Shown: positions 16,691 through 25,623, counted from the stretch's first letter. The stretch is DNA of 64,000 nt from Bacillus massiliigorillae (GCF_000380245.2 NZ_HG428743.1:45772-109771); one strand, 5' to 3'. The notes: a model not told the origin generated them from the sequence alone. Program-made: numbers and translations.

Positions 16691-17419
16691 ATGAAACAGT
16701 GGACTACAGGGCAAGTATCCAAAGAACGCAATATTTCGGTTCGAACGCTTCGTTATTATGATCAAATAAAGCTACTCACTCCAAGCTTTAAAGATGATAA
16801 CGGGCGACGATTGTATTCAGAAGAAGACTTATTTACGTTAGAGAAAATTATCATCCTAAAGTCGCTCTCACTTCCATTAGAGAAGATAAAAGAAGTAATC
16901 GAAAGACTAACTTATAAGCAAATCTTGATTTCTCATCACAATTACTTACAAGAACAGCTCTCCAAACTTCAAACAAGCATTTCACATACATCTGAGCTAA
17001 TTAACATGATTGACTTAGATGAATCGCTGTCCTGGGGACGTGTCTCTCATCTTGTCCAAAATTCACAGCATAGCTGTAAAAAGTGGATCGACTATTTTCA
17101 AGAGGATGAAAAAGCATTCCTACAAGAAGCCCTTCCCAATCTCAGCAACAATGATCGGACAACACAGCAATATATGTCATTGCTACGACGAATAGAGTGG
17201 TGTATTAAACATGATATTCAACCTGAAACAGACGAAGGTGCTCAAATCGCTTTTGAATTAATCGAACTATCAAAGGATACTTTTCAAGGAGATACGCAGT
17301 TGATGAATCAGTTTTGGGAGGTACGAAAACAACCATCATCAGAAACCGGATTATACCCTATTTCCGAAGAGGTACTGGCATTTGTGGAACATTGCATAGC
17401 TTATGTGGACGGGGAATGA
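16691..17419 (+). CDS. MerR family transcriptional regulator
   Basis: A 242-residue protein: N-terminal MerR helix-turn-helix with VSKERNISVRTLRYYDQI (about 9-26), a dimerisation coiled coil (about 75-115), and a C-terminal acidic effector domain resembling the TipAS-type region (PETDEGAQIAFELIEL near residue 190). AGGAGG precedes the ATG. It is divergently transcribed from the CPBP gene. Such regulators usually sense a drug-like ligand; no partner transporter is adjacent. Confidence 0.85.
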   Translation: MKQWTTGQVSKERNISVRTLRYYDQIKLLTPSFKDDNGRRLYSEEDLFTLEKIIILKSLSLPLEKIKEVIERLTYKQILISHHNYLQEQLSKLQTSISHTSELINMIDLDESLSWGRVSHLVQNSQHSCKKWIDYFQEDEKAFLQEALPNLSNNDRTTQQYMSLLRRIEWCIKHDIQPETDEGAQIAFELIELSKDTFQGDTQLMNQFWEVRKQPSSETGLYPISEEVLAFVEHCIAYVDGE

Positions 17420-17425
17420 GCAAAA

Positions 17426-17457
17426 GAAAAAGCAGATGGCACCCCATCTGCTTTTTC
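17426..17457. terminator. Bidirectional rho-independent terminator
   Basis: AAAGCAGATGG and CCATCTGCTTT stem flanked by A and T runs, between the MerR gene and the convergent HAAS gene. Confidence 0.85.
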
Positions 17458-17484
17458 CACTACTATATCAATCCGTACGCCAGA

Positions 17485-18234
17485 TTACTTTTTCATTTTC
17501 CAAAAAATAAACAAAAGATAACTCATAATTAATACAAAAGGTACCGTGGCCTTCAATATTACCTTTATTTCTTCGGGAAGAGTAGTCAAATGGATCAAGC
17601 CTTCAGGCACAAATAATAGAATGGGAATTATAATCATTCCCCAAGACTTACTCCAAAGTGCAAACCAAATGAAAAGAATCAATGAACAGATGATAGCAAC
17701 GATATTTCCTGCAATCCCAAACTCAAACGTTGGTACGCTCACCGTATTATTTACATAAATAAGAACCATGAATAAGATAATTGGTAAGGTACCCGTTATT
17801 CCTAAAACGAACCATTCTTTAACTTTAGATAAGCGTCTGCTGGAGACATATTTAAACACAAGTGCTGTCGTTAGTAAATACAGTAGGAATATCAATGGAT
17901 AGCCTACTAAATCAATGATGGAGAATTGTAAAATGCCACGAATCGCCTTACCCATGAGAATGAAAGCAAATGCTCCAACCATAACCATAGGGAGAAATTT
18001 GAGGACTCCCTTCATGTCAAAAGACATTTCATTAGCGACTTGCTCCATATATTCCTTAGGGCTTTTACCAATGATATCATCTATGTTTTTTCCATTCTTC
18101 TCAGCTTCATAAAGATGATCTTCTAGCTCTTCAATGATTTCATGAATCTCATTTTCATTTTTCCCACTTGAAAGTAAATACACTTTCAGATTTTCTAAAA
18201 AATCCCGACTTTCGATTGATATGTACATCGTCAT
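17485..18234 (-). CDS. HAAS/DUF1700-type membrane protein co-encoded with PadR
   Basis: A 249-residue protein. The N-terminal soluble helical region (about 1-75, with LLSSGKNENEIHEIIEELEDHLYEAEKNG) matches the HAAS signalling domain typically fused to or paired with membrane modules. It is followed by five or six transmembrane segments. Its ATG overlaps the stop of the padR gene (ATGA), a classic PadR-HAAS pair. The role is probably membrane stress or transport regulation, and the partner is not visible here. Confidence 0.75.
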   Translation of the reverse strand: MTMYISIESRDFLENLKVYLLSSGKNENEIHEIIEELEDHLYEAEKNGKNIDDIIGKSPKEYMEQVANEMSFDMKGVLKFLPMVMVGAFAFILMGKAIRGILQFSIIDLVGYPLIFLLYLLTTALVFKYVSSRRLSKVKEWFVLGITGTLPIILFMVLIYVNNTVSVPTFEFGIAGNIVAIICSLILFIWFALWSKSWGMIIIPILLFVPEGLIHLTTLPEEIKVILKATVPFVLIMSYLLFIFWKMKK

Positions 18235-18560
18235 TGATCTCCTTCCTGTAATAAATGATTCACACTTTGTGAGATTGCAGCCCAGTTTTTCTTAAATTGC
18301 TCTAACGCTTCGATTCCTTCAGCTGTTAAAGAATAATATTTCCTCATTGGACCACCTGAAGAAGGCTTCTTCTGAGTAATTGTTACAAGGCCTTCCTTCT
18401 TCATGCGAAGTAACAATGGATAAATACTACCTTCACTTACCATCGTAAAGCCGTATTCGCTCAGTTTTTCCGTCATTTCATAACCGTAGGTTTCTTTTTT
18501 CGAAATAATTGAAAGTAGACAGCCCTCTAAAATCCCTTTCAGTATTTGACTCGAAGACAC
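18231..18560 (-). CDS. PadR family transcriptional regulator
   Basis: A 109-residue PadR-type winged-helix repressor: LKGILEGCLLSIISKKETYGYEMTEKL, SEGSIYPLLLRMKKEGLV and GGPMRKYYSLTAEG are the family hallmarks. GTG at 18560 is chosen over the upstream open frame because AAAGGAGG lies 7 nt before it. The gene is translationally coupled to the HAAS membrane protein, and a perfect-looking PadR operator lies 25 bp upstream, implying autoregulation. Confidence 0.9.
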   Translation of the reverse strand: MSSSQILKGILEGCLLSIISKKETYGYEMTEKLSEYGFTMVSEGSIYPLLLRMKKEGLVTITQKKPSSGGPMRKYYSLTAEGIEALEQFKKNWAAISQSVNHLLQEGDQ

Positions 18561-18584
18561 TCTATTTCCTCCTTTAAAGGTTCT

Positions 18585-18648
18585 ACCCAACTAACTTGTA
18601 ATGCAAGATAGTTGGGTAAATAAAAAAGCTACCTTGCATTGCAATATA
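18585..18648. promoter_or_regulatory. PadR operator: long palindrome plus second half-similar site
   Basis: Arms ACCCAACTAACTTG (18585-18598) and CAAGATAGTTGGGT (18604-18617) are complementary except for one position. A second, weaker dyad around CCTTGCATTGCAA follows at 18630-18648. The TTGCATTGCAA-like core is typical of PadR sites, and its location just upstream of padR fits autorepression. Confidence 0.6.
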
Positions 18649-18819
18649 GTTGAAGGTTACCATATTCTGAAAAATCATTCAAGTCCTTTTGCATGAACTT
18701 AGCTTTTATAAATGATACACTTTCTATAATTATTAATATTTCTCTCTTTATTTGCTAAAATAAAATGTTATTCTTATATATCTTAAACGAAAAGGCTTTT
18801 TTATATAGAGGTGATCGTA

Positions 18820-19044
18820 TTGAATGCCAGCGAAAACAAAGTTAGAGAAAGGATAAGGAGCATCTTTGTACTTATTAGTGGAGGATTGTTTGTCTTCTCC
18901 ATCTTCTCTATCTTATTTTCCATCGATGAACGCATAAAGGACATCGTTTTTTCTCTAGGATTTCTGATTGTAATAATCGTAAGTTTATATTATTTCATAA
19001 AAACAAAACGACATAGAAAACAAAGTATTCATCATAACCAATAG
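18820..19044 (+). CDS. Small two-segment membrane protein, hypothetical
   Basis: A 74-residue protein with two hydrophobic segments separated by a charged turn (SIDERIKD) and a very basic tail. The start is TTG at 18820, with GAGGTG 6 nt upstream. The family is not recognised. Confidence 0.5.
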   Translation: MNASENKVRERIRSIFVLISGGLFVFSIFSILFSIDERIKDIVFSLGFLIVIIVSLYYFIKTKRHRKQSIHHNQ

Positions 19045-19146
19045 TACGGGGATACTTTCACCGTGCTATTGGTCAACGCTCTTGTATCCCAATTATTCTT
19101 CTACTAATTTTTTCTTACTAAAAAAAGAAGCTGTCAGCACAGCTCC

Positions 19147-19293
19147 TTAATAAATCCATTTAAAGACGAATACAATAAGCAACATCGGAATGCCAACAAG
19201 CAACATTCCCGCAAACAAGTATGTAAAGCTTGTTAAAATGAACTTCAAAAAGTCATAGATGGCACCAGCCAAATCATCGATAAACCTTAACAT
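19147..19293 (-). CDS. 48-residue membrane peptide, hypothetical
   Basis: Single hydrophobic span (about 17-46) after an amphipathic start (MLRFIDDLAGAIYDFLKFI). AGGAG lies upstream of the ATG at 19293. This is the first of three tiny minus-strand membrane genes. Confidence 0.5.
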   Translation of the reverse strand: MLRFIDDLAGAIYDFLKFILTSFTYLFAGMLLVGIPMLLIVFVFKWIY

Positions 19294-19398
19294 TTTCTCT
19301 ACTCCTATATGTATTATTGACCTCTCATAGCTCCTTGGCACTTACGGAAAATGATACAATTCAGCCATTCATACCTTGCAAAGCTTCATCGGCAACCT

Positions 19399-19587
19399 TC
19401 AAATATATTTAGCACTAATTACGAAGTAGATAATGAAAGAAACCGCAATGAAGCTAGCGAAGAACAGTGCCTTTTGACCATTTGTCCAACCTTTCATCCA
19501 GCCCCATCTTTTTCGGTCTTTATCAAACAGAATAACATCAGCCATTACGACTAACATGATGATAAGTAATGTGGCGAATAAACCCAC
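19399..19587 (-). CDS. Small two-segment membrane protein, hypothetical
   Basis: A 62-residue protein with two membrane segments and a basic, Trp-rich loop (DKDRKRWGWMKGWTNGQK). It starts at GTG with AGGAGG 8 nt upstream. The family is not recognised. Confidence 0.55.
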   Translation of the reverse strand: MGLFATLLIIMLVVMADVILFDKDRKRWGWMKGWTNGQKALFFASFIAVSFIIYFVISAKYI

Positions 19588-19674
19588 AAGAAAACCTCCT
19601 AATTACACCATTTTTTCCTTTTTTTATTATATCATATCGTAAAAATCACTGATTTATCCCCTTTATTGGCATAA

Positions 19675-19706
19675 GAAAAAGCAAGTAGACCTTCACTTGC
19701 TTTTTC
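19675..19706 (-). terminator. Rho-independent terminator
   Basis: AAAAAGCAAGT pairs with ACTTGCTTTTT. It follows the stop of the minus-strand gene at 19752-19949. Confidence 0.75.
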
Positions 19707-19751
19707 TTTTACTCTATTTCACGATCTTATTTGATATTTATCCTTACATCT

Positions 19752-19949
19752 TCACTGCTTTTCACTTAGGACATATAAGCATTGACCAACAATACTTCCA
19801 AAAATAACGATGATCATCCACGTATTTCTGTCAAAACGGGTGAAGTATGTCTGCGCATTGATTCTGTCTATACAAATCATCATAATTCTAAGCTCTAATA
19901 AAAGGACAAAGAGTACAGTTATACTAGCCATCAAAGTTACACTAGACAT
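19752..19949 (-). CDS. PLDc_N-like small membrane protein
   Basis: A 65-residue protein with two membrane segments. The second (TWMIIVIFGSIVGQCLYVLSEKQ) matches the W-x5-G-x3-G-x2-Y pattern of the PLDc_N domain found in short immunity-like or antitoxin-like membrane proteins. GGAGGGG precedes the ATG at 19949. No phospholipase or toxin partner is adjacent. Confidence 0.6.
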   Translation of the reverse strand: MSSVTLMASITVLFVLLLELRIMMICIDRINAQTYFTRFDRNTWMIIVIFGSIVGQCLYVLSEKQ

Positions 19950-20184
19950 ATTCACCCCTCCATTGTTTGAATTATTCCTATTATTATGTTTAATTCCCAT
20001 TCATGCCTTTTCAAAACGTTTCATGGAAGTGAACGACATTCATATTGTTAGTTTAGATATCAATTTGAATCATCAAAGAATTTTTAGTACACAAGCACAT
20101 TTTCTTAAATCTTTAGGTATAAACCTATGCCTCACCATGATACGAGCATACCTTATAGTATATTACTGAAAGGTTGTGTTGTTT

Positions 20185-20364
20185 ATGTCATGTAGAGGTG
20201 AATGTGAATCATCAAGCCGTGAAAGATGTCACGAATCATCAAGCTGTCACAAAAGACGTCGTCGATGTCGTTGTGAATCATCGAGTTTTGATAGATGTTG
20301 CCGACGCCGTTGCCATTGCCGCAGAAGATGTCACTGTAACTTCTTTTGCCCATTCTTCTTTTAG
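20185..20364 (+). CDS. Cys/Arg-rich small peptide, possibly spore-coat-like
   Basis: A 59-residue product with 13 cysteines, a run of Arg-rich blocks (CHKRRRRCRCESSS, CCRRRCHCRRRCHC) and three ESSS segments, ending in an aromatic tail NFFCPFFF. AAAGG lies about 10 nt before the ATG, and a perfect terminator follows 40 nt after the stop, so the unit looks real. Cys-rich, low-complexity composition is typical of spore coat or crust proteins and of metal-binding peptides; neither is proven. Confidence 0.55.
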   Translation: MSCRGECESSSRERCHESSSCHKRRRRCRCESSSFDRCCRRRCHCRRRCHCNFFCPFFF

Positions 20365-20403
20365 GTAGCATATAACCCTTTTCTCTGCTTGATCTTCATG
20401 ATA

Positions 20404-20427
20404 CAGCCATTTCTATGGCTGTTTTTC
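20404..20427 (+). terminator. Rho-independent terminator of the Cys-rich gene
   Basis: ACAGCCAT-TTCT-ATGGCTGT stem-loop followed by TTTTT. Confidence 0.85.
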
Positions 20428-20487
20428 TATTTACATATCTGACATAACAAAAAGAAGCTGTCATCACAGCTCCTTCACTTTCACTAT

Positions 20488-20847
20488 CTAACGCTCTCCT
20501 TCTTTTCTCAACAATAAACAGAGATTCTTCAATGTATGTATCCTAGCAGTAAATACAAATAAATCATCATAGTTCCTTTTGACATATTCCTCAATGACAT
20601 CTAAACCCTTATGAAAATCATTCACTAATAATAGAGTATACTTTTCATTCCAACAAAATCGATTAATACGCTTTAATTCATCTGCTGTGACTTTAAACCG
20701 AAATTCCTCCATAAAAAGCCTAATTTGAAACACTTTATCACTACTCATGACCAAGTTCTTTTTGTTCATCTGGTTTTTATAAACTAATTCCATAAAGCCT
20801 TTTATATTATCAGCTACTAGATTGGCTATTTTCATTTTATGATCCAT
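20488..20847 (-). CDS. Hypothetical soluble protein
   Basis: A 119-residue mixed alpha/beta protein, basic, with no recognisable motif. GGAG lies 8 nt before the ATG at 20847. A weak hairpin (GAAGCTGT/ACAGCTTC-like) follows the stop. The family is unknown. Confidence 0.5.
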   Translation of the reverse strand: MDHKMKIANLVADNIKGFMELVYKNQMNKKNLVMSSDKVFQIRLFMEEFRFKVTADELKRINRFCWNEKYTLLLVNDFHKGLDVIEEYVKRNYDDLFVFTARIHTLKNLCLLLRKEGER

Positions 20848-20999
20848 CACTTCATCTCCTCAAACCACGCCACTTCTATTAGAAGTCTATGATTTGAAGA
20901 GCTATTTTAATACAAAACTACTCTGAACAACTTTATGTCTTATCAATTGTATTGCGTCATATGATTGCCACATTTTTAGCACTTACTATACAAATCTTA

Positions 21000-21028
21000 T
21001 TGATAAACTATACTTCTTATTCTATAAG
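21000..21028 (+). promoter_or_regulatory. Sigma-A-like promoter of family copy 5
   Basis: TTGATA at 21000-21005 and TATAAG at 21023-21028 with a 17-bp spacer, about 40 bp upstream of the start codon. Confidence 0.6.
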
Positions 21029-21067
21029 TTAAATTTATTAAACTATTACAAAGAGTGATAACCCTAA

Positions 21068-21763
21068 ATGAAAATAAAATTAATCTACATCCTTTTTAGC
21101 TCACTTTTAATCATTACACTCTTAGCATTATGGCTTCCTTTCTATCAAACACAACAAAAAGTCACGCTGTTGACAGATTTATCATCGTCTATTATTGAAG
21201 AAAATTATCCAAAGAGCGTCATTAATAATCCAAAAGTTACGATTAATCGTAACACCATTCATGTACAATTTGATTTACATAATAGCTTCGAACAAATGGA
21301 ACCACTCAATCAGTTTACTACCTTCGAACTCTTTAACAAACATTTGCGCTTTTTGCTACTCACTAAAGAAAGCGAACATGAATTATATGGATATAATGTT
21401 ACCCTATCGGCAAGTTCCAACAACCATACATTCGAATATGTTTGCAAACTACCGAATAAATACTGGATTCATGGTAATGAGAGCTACCTATCAATGAATG
21501 AAAATGTCATCTATACATCTTCCGAATTTAAAAAGGTAAAAGAGGTCGTAATCGACATGTTCCCAGTCAAAAAAATCAATGGGTATAACGATTATGAAAT
21601 TTTCGAGTACAGTAGACGATTTTTTACGGCTATGACTAAGGGCGGAAAGTATTATAACCCAAAGACTGATAATTCTTTAATTGTAGATGCCGTTATGGAT
21701 AAATTTAGAATTACAGCAGCAGACTTTTCTTCTGTTTACCAAAAATATTTTCTTCTATACTAA
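21068..21763 (+). CDS. Exported protein of the unrecognised paralogous family (copy 5)
   Basis: A 231-residue paralogue of the genes at 1900, 3368, 9783 and 11907. Hydrophobic segment at about 4-24, then INRNTIHVQFDLHNSFEQM, the QFTTFELFNKHLRFLLL block and the C-terminal FFTAMTKGGKYYNPKTDN...ITAADFSSVYQKYF block. It is closest to copy 2 by eye. A promoter-like sequence precedes it and a terminator follows. The function is unknown. Confidence 0.75.
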   Translation: MKIKLIYILFSSLLIITLLALWLPFYQTQQKVTLLTDLSSSIIEENYPKSVINNPKVTINRNTIHVQFDLHNSFEQMEPLNQFTTFELFNKHLRFLLLTKESEHELYGYNVTLSASSNNHTFEYVCKLPNKYWIHGNESYLSMNENVIYTSSEFKKVKEVVIDMFPVKKINGYNDYEIFEYSRRFFTAMTKGGKYYNPKTDNSLIVDAVMDKFRITAADFSSVYQKYFLLY

Positions 21764-21792
21764 ATAACCCCCGTTTATAGAGGGTTATTTAG
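21761..21792. terminator. Bidirectional rho-independent terminator
   Basis: AAATAACCC and GGGTTATTT stem between convergent genes. Confidence 0.8.
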
Positions 21793-21816
21793 TAGTATTT
21801 ATAAATTCCTCCGAAA

Positions 21817-22791
21817 TCATTTCGTAATCCTATCAACTCGATTTGTCCAAATATACCCCTGATATCCTTCGGGGATTTTATCTAGGCTTTCCTTTGTATC
21901 AAACCCTTCTGACCATTTCCCATTGCCCTCTACAATTACGACTCTCGTATTAACTGATGCCATTCTATCAACAAACTTATTCGGCCATCCCCATAGGTAT
22001 TTTGCATAATTTAAGGGTAAATGTAGCTCCATATTATGCAATTCTTTTGGAATATATCCCGTCCAGCCTACTAATTCATATTTTAGTAGTGCGTTTTTCA
22101 TCATAGTTTTCGTTAATAGTTTCAACTCTGGATGCTTCGATCGTAAATATTCAAACCCTTCACTATCTCCATCTCCATAGACGGTTATGTGATTTAACTG
22201 AGACGTAGACATTTTGCTTAAATATGTATCCCACAATACTTTTGTCGTTTCAAGGTCTCCATCTTTATCATGAATTAAAAATTCTTTAGTAGGAAAAGCT
22301 GCAAACACTTCGTCTAAGCTTGGCATCATACCAATGCCTTTACCGCGAAATGGATAACTTGCTCCCTTATCAGATGTATATCGGTAGCCAACATCTAACT
22401 TCTTTAATTCTTCCATCGTATAATCTTTGACTTCACCTTTCCCATCCGTTCTATATTCTAAAGTGAAATCATGAAAAACAGCGAGTTGATTGTCCTTCGT
22501 TAACTTAATATCTAATTCAACGATATCCGCCCCCTTATCAAATGCAGCCTTCATAGAAGGAATCGTATTTTCTAAATAAGGATGTTCTGGCGGATAAATC
22601 ATTTCAGCTGTATTTGTATCATTCTCAACCTTTGATATATCAAAGGTTTGAGCCAATCCTCTATGTGCTAGAATCCTATAATTCGTATCTTTTGATGAAA
22701 AAAGACTACTATTATTCAGCCAAACCCCACCAACGAATATGATTAATACCCCTAAAATGATATAAATCCTTCTCCCTTGTCTTTTTTTCAT
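21817..22791 (-). CDS. Membrane-anchored glycerophosphodiester phosphodiesterase
   Basis: Hydrolyses glycerophosphodiesters to glycerol-3-phosphate and an alcohol. The 324-residue protein has an N-terminal transmembrane anchor and an extracytoplasmic GDPD TIM barrel. Catalytic motifs are visible: LAHRG, ENTIPSMKAAFDKGADIVELDIKLT and AVFHDFTLEYRTDG. ATG at 22791 is preferred, with AAAGG upstream and a basic KKRQGRR start right before the hydrophobic stretch; the frame is open back to 22950. Substrates could include teichoic-acid or phospholipid derived diesters. Confidence 0.85.
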   Translation of the reverse strand: MKKRQGRRIYIILGVLIIFVGGVWLNNSSLFSSKDTNYRILAHRGLAQTFDISKVENDTNTAEMIYPPEHPYLENTIPSMKAAFDKGADIVELDIKLTKDNQLAVFHDFTLEYRTDGKGEVKDYTMEELKKLDVGYRYTSDKGASYPFRGKGIGMMPSLDEVFAAFPTKEFLIHDKDGDLETTKVLWDTYLSKMSTSQLNHITVYGDGDSEGFEYLRSKHPELKLLTKTMMKNALLKYELVGWTGYIPKELHNMELHLPLNYAKYLWGWPNKFVDRMASVNTRVVIVEGNGKWSEGFDTKESLDKIPEGYQGYIWTNRVDRITK

Positions 22792-23011
22792 TTGTTTATT
22801 CCTTTCTTTTCTCATTCTTATATACATGTATGATTTCATTAATCCTATTAATAAGAATATTCTATCCTTTGAAACAACAACATGTAGTTGAAATAAAATC
22901 CAGATAATAATTATCCGCCAATTAATACTCGCCGTCTTTTTCTCATGCATACTTTTAGAAAAAAATTACAAAATATGTAGAGAAGTCAATATACAATTTA
23001 GGGTGTATGCT

Positions 23012-24517
23012 ATGAATTTTTTTAAACGGAGCAAGAAGCCTCCCCAACAGAATAAAGACGAAAAACCTTCATCAGATATACATAATAACGACAGTCCATT
23101 GCTGTCTATTGAAGGAATTAAACAGCATGTAGAAAGTCATTTTCTCCATTCAGAGGATGTAAAAACAACATCATTTAAGTATCAAGAGAAAAAAGGCATG
23201 GTCTATTACTTTGAAACGATGATTGATAAAGAGAAGTTAGAACAACGGTTTTTAATCCCTATTATTAAAGAGGAACATCAGCCTGATTTAACCCAATCTA
23301 CCTTTTCTTATTTGTCCACAACTACCTCCTTTACTGACATGACAACGAAAATGTTAAATGGATTCGCGATTATCTACATAGAAGGCGACCAACAGGTTTA
23401 TGTGATGGATGTGGCTTTAAACAATGTCAGAAGCACAGATGAGCCACAAAGTGAGAAGGTTATTCGAGGGTCGCATCAAGGATTTGTCGAGAATTTGCCA
23501 ACGAATCTGAATTTGCTTCGTAGTCGATATGAACAAGGCAATCTAGTGGTGAAGTATTTCTCTCATAAAGAAAAGCAAAATAAAATTGCGATTGTTTTTA
23601 TGAATGATTTTGTGGATCAAAAGGTTGTTCGAGCTATTGAAGACCGCATCACAACGGTGTCTGAGAAAATGATATTTGGTTCAGGAACCATTGAAGAAAT
23701 GATTGAAAACACATCGATGTCTCCTTTTCCACAAATGCTGAATACAGAAAGACCAGACCGTGTTATGTCTTACTTAATGGAAGGAAAAGTGGCGATTCTG
23801 CTTGATGGAACACCGACAGCATTGATTATGCCCATTACGTTTTTTTCTTTCTATCAATCTCCAGATGACTATAACAGTCGTGCATACATAGGTACCTTTC
23901 TACGAGTTCTACGATTAATTAGCTTTCTCATTGCGATTACGTTACCAGCTATTTATATTGCGGTAATCGGTTTTCATTTTGAAGTCATGCCCGAAGAGCT
24001 GGTTGTGACTGTGAAAGGATCTATTGACAATGTTCCTTATCCACCATTGATTGAGGCGATGCTGATGGAGCTTACAATCGAACTGATACGGGAAGCTGGG
24101 ATTCGTTTACCTTCAGCTATTGGACCGACCATCAGTATTGTCGGAGGGCTTGTAATTGGCGATGCGATTGTGAAAGCAGGGTTGGTTTCGAACACTATGA
24201 TTGTCATTGTAGCAACGACGGCCATTGCGTCCTATGTCGTACCGTCCAATGAAATGAGCTCCACCGTTCGTTTAACTCGGTTTCCGATGATGGTTGCGGC
24301 TGCGACGTTCGGCTTTGTTGGCATTGTCTTTGGATTAATGGCTTTACTGATTCATTTATGCAAACTTGAATCATTTGGAACGCCATACTTTACACCGATT
24401 GCCCCATTTCGTTGGAAAAGTATTAAAGACACCCTTATAAGGATGCCAATTTGGATGCTAAAAACGACACCTTCCGATCCAAAGGAACCCAAGAAAAAAA
24501 GGAGGGGCAATCAATAA
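23012..24517 (+). CDS. Spore germinant receptor A subunit (GerA family)
   Basis: A 501-residue inner-membrane protein of the spore germination receptor. Hydrophilic N-terminal domain (about 1-290), then membrane segments, including the conserved stretch with SRAYIGTFLRVLRL, LPAIYIAVIGFHFEVMP, PPLIEAMLMELTIELIREAGIRLP and IVGGLVIGDAIVKAGLVS. ATG at 23012 was chosen over GTG at 23003 because AGGGTG lies 6-7 nt upstream. It is the first gene of a gerA-B-C operon whose reading frames touch or overlap. Receptors of this family sense amino acids, sugars or nucleosides; the germinant here is unknown. Confidence 0.95.
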   Translation: MNFFKRSKKPPQQNKDEKPSSDIHNNDSPLLSIEGIKQHVESHFLHSEDVKTTSFKYQEKKGMVYYFETMIDKEKLEQRFLIPIIKEEHQPDLTQSTFSYLSTTTSFTDMTTKMLNGFAIIYIEGDQQVYVMDVALNNVRSTDEPQSEKVIRGSHQGFVENLPTNLNLLRSRYEQGNLVVKYFSHKEKQNKIAIVFMNDFVDQKVVRAIEDRITTVSEKMIFGSGTIEEMIENTSMSPFPQMLNTERPDRVMSYLMEGKVAILLDGTPTALIMPITFFSFYQSPDDYNSRAYIGTFLRVLRLISFLIAITLPAIYIAVIGFHFEVMPEELVVTVKGSIDNVPYPPLIEAMLMELTIELIREAGIRLPSAIGPTISIVGGLVIGDAIVKAGLVSNTMIVIVATTAIASYVVPSNEMSSTVRLTRFPMMVAAATFGFVGIVFGLMALLIHLCKLESFGTPYFTPIAPFRWKSIKDTLIRMPIWMLKTTPSDPKEPKKKRRGNQ

Positions 24518-25623
24518 TGATAAAAGAAACGAATAAAATAACACCATTTCAGCTATTTTTTGTTTTAATACAAGCGCAAATTGGCATCGGTGTTATTTCG
24601 CTTCCTCACGATATTTTCATGGTTTCAAAATCAGATGCCTGGATATCCGTTTTGGTTGCTGGCTTTCTTATTGAAATTAATATTCTACTTATATGGTTGC
24701 TTTATCGGCGGTTTCCTTCGATGACAATTTTTGAAATGCTTCATTTAATCATTGGAAAGCCCGCAAGCTATGTACTAAAGGTCTTATATATCCTGTATTT
24801 CTTATCGACGCTCATTTTAGTGATTATGATGTTTGGCAGGATGGTAAACATCTGGATTTTACCCCGGACGCCTGTATGGGTGCTCAGTTTACTTTTAATT
24901 GTCATCTGCATTTATTGCGTGAAAGAAAATATTAAAGTGATGGCTCGATTCAATGTTGTTGTATCCATTTGTTTAGTCGTTTTATTTGTGTTAATTGCCT
25001 TCGTCATTAAAGAAACCGACTTTCGATATATACTACCTGTAGCCTCTCAAAGCTTTCCATCTATTCTAAAAGGGGCTCAGAAAGCAACATCAGCTAGTTT
25101 GGGCTATGAATTACTTCTCGTCCTGTTTCCTCTTTGTATGGGAAAACAATCAACTAAATTGAAAGTCGCGCTTCTTGCAAATGGCTTTGCGACGTTCTTC
25201 TACACGTATTTAACGATTGTCAGTATTACGTACTTTGGCCCTGCTGTTATGAAGCTGATACCTGAGCCGATTTTATATATTATGAAATTCCACTCGTTTC
25301 AAATCATTGAAAGAACAGACTTGCTGTTCTTTTCGATATGGATTGTTTCAGTGGCAACTTCATTTATGGTGTATTTGTATTGCTGTACGAATGGCGTGGT
25401 CTACTTATTAAAGAAAGTGAAGCATGGGTCCTTAGCTATCGCCATCGGATTGCTTGTATATATACTTTTTCTGTTTTTTCCACCAACAGAAGAAGCCATC
25501 AAACTATTTGGTAAATATCATTCCTTAGCCAGCTACTTCTTTATTTTTATCATTCCTTTATTGCTTCTTTTCGTCGCAATCGTCCGTGGGAAAAAAGAGA
25601 CGTCGGGAGCTGCTAATTCATGA
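24517..25623 (+). CDS. Spore germinant receptor B subunit (GerB family)
   Basis: A 368-residue polytopic protein of the amino acid/polyamine/organocation-like GerB (spore permease) family, believed to form part of the germinant-binding channel. The start overlaps the stop of the A subunit (TAATG), with AGGAGGGG directly upstream. It opens with TPFQLFFVLIQAQIGIGVISLP, the usual GerB signature, and has about ten membrane helices. It is coupled to the C-subunit gene downstream. Confidence 0.93.
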   Translation: MIKETNKITPFQLFFVLIQAQIGIGVISLPHDIFMVSKSDAWISVLVAGFLIEINILLIWLLYRRFPSMTIFEMLHLIIGKPASYVLKVLYILYFLSTLILVIMMFGRMVNIWILPRTPVWVLSLLLIVICIYCVKENIKVMARFNVVVSICLVVLFVLIAFVIKETDFRYILPVASQSFPSILKGAQKATSASLGYELLLVLFPLCMGKQSTKLKVALLANGFATFFYTYLTIVSITYFGPAVMKLIPEPILYIMKFHSFQIIERTDLLFFSIWIVSVATSFMVYLYCCTNGVVYLLKKVKHGSLAIAIGLLVYILFLFFPPTEEAIKLFGKYHSLASYFFIFIIPLLLLFVAIVRGKKETSGAANS

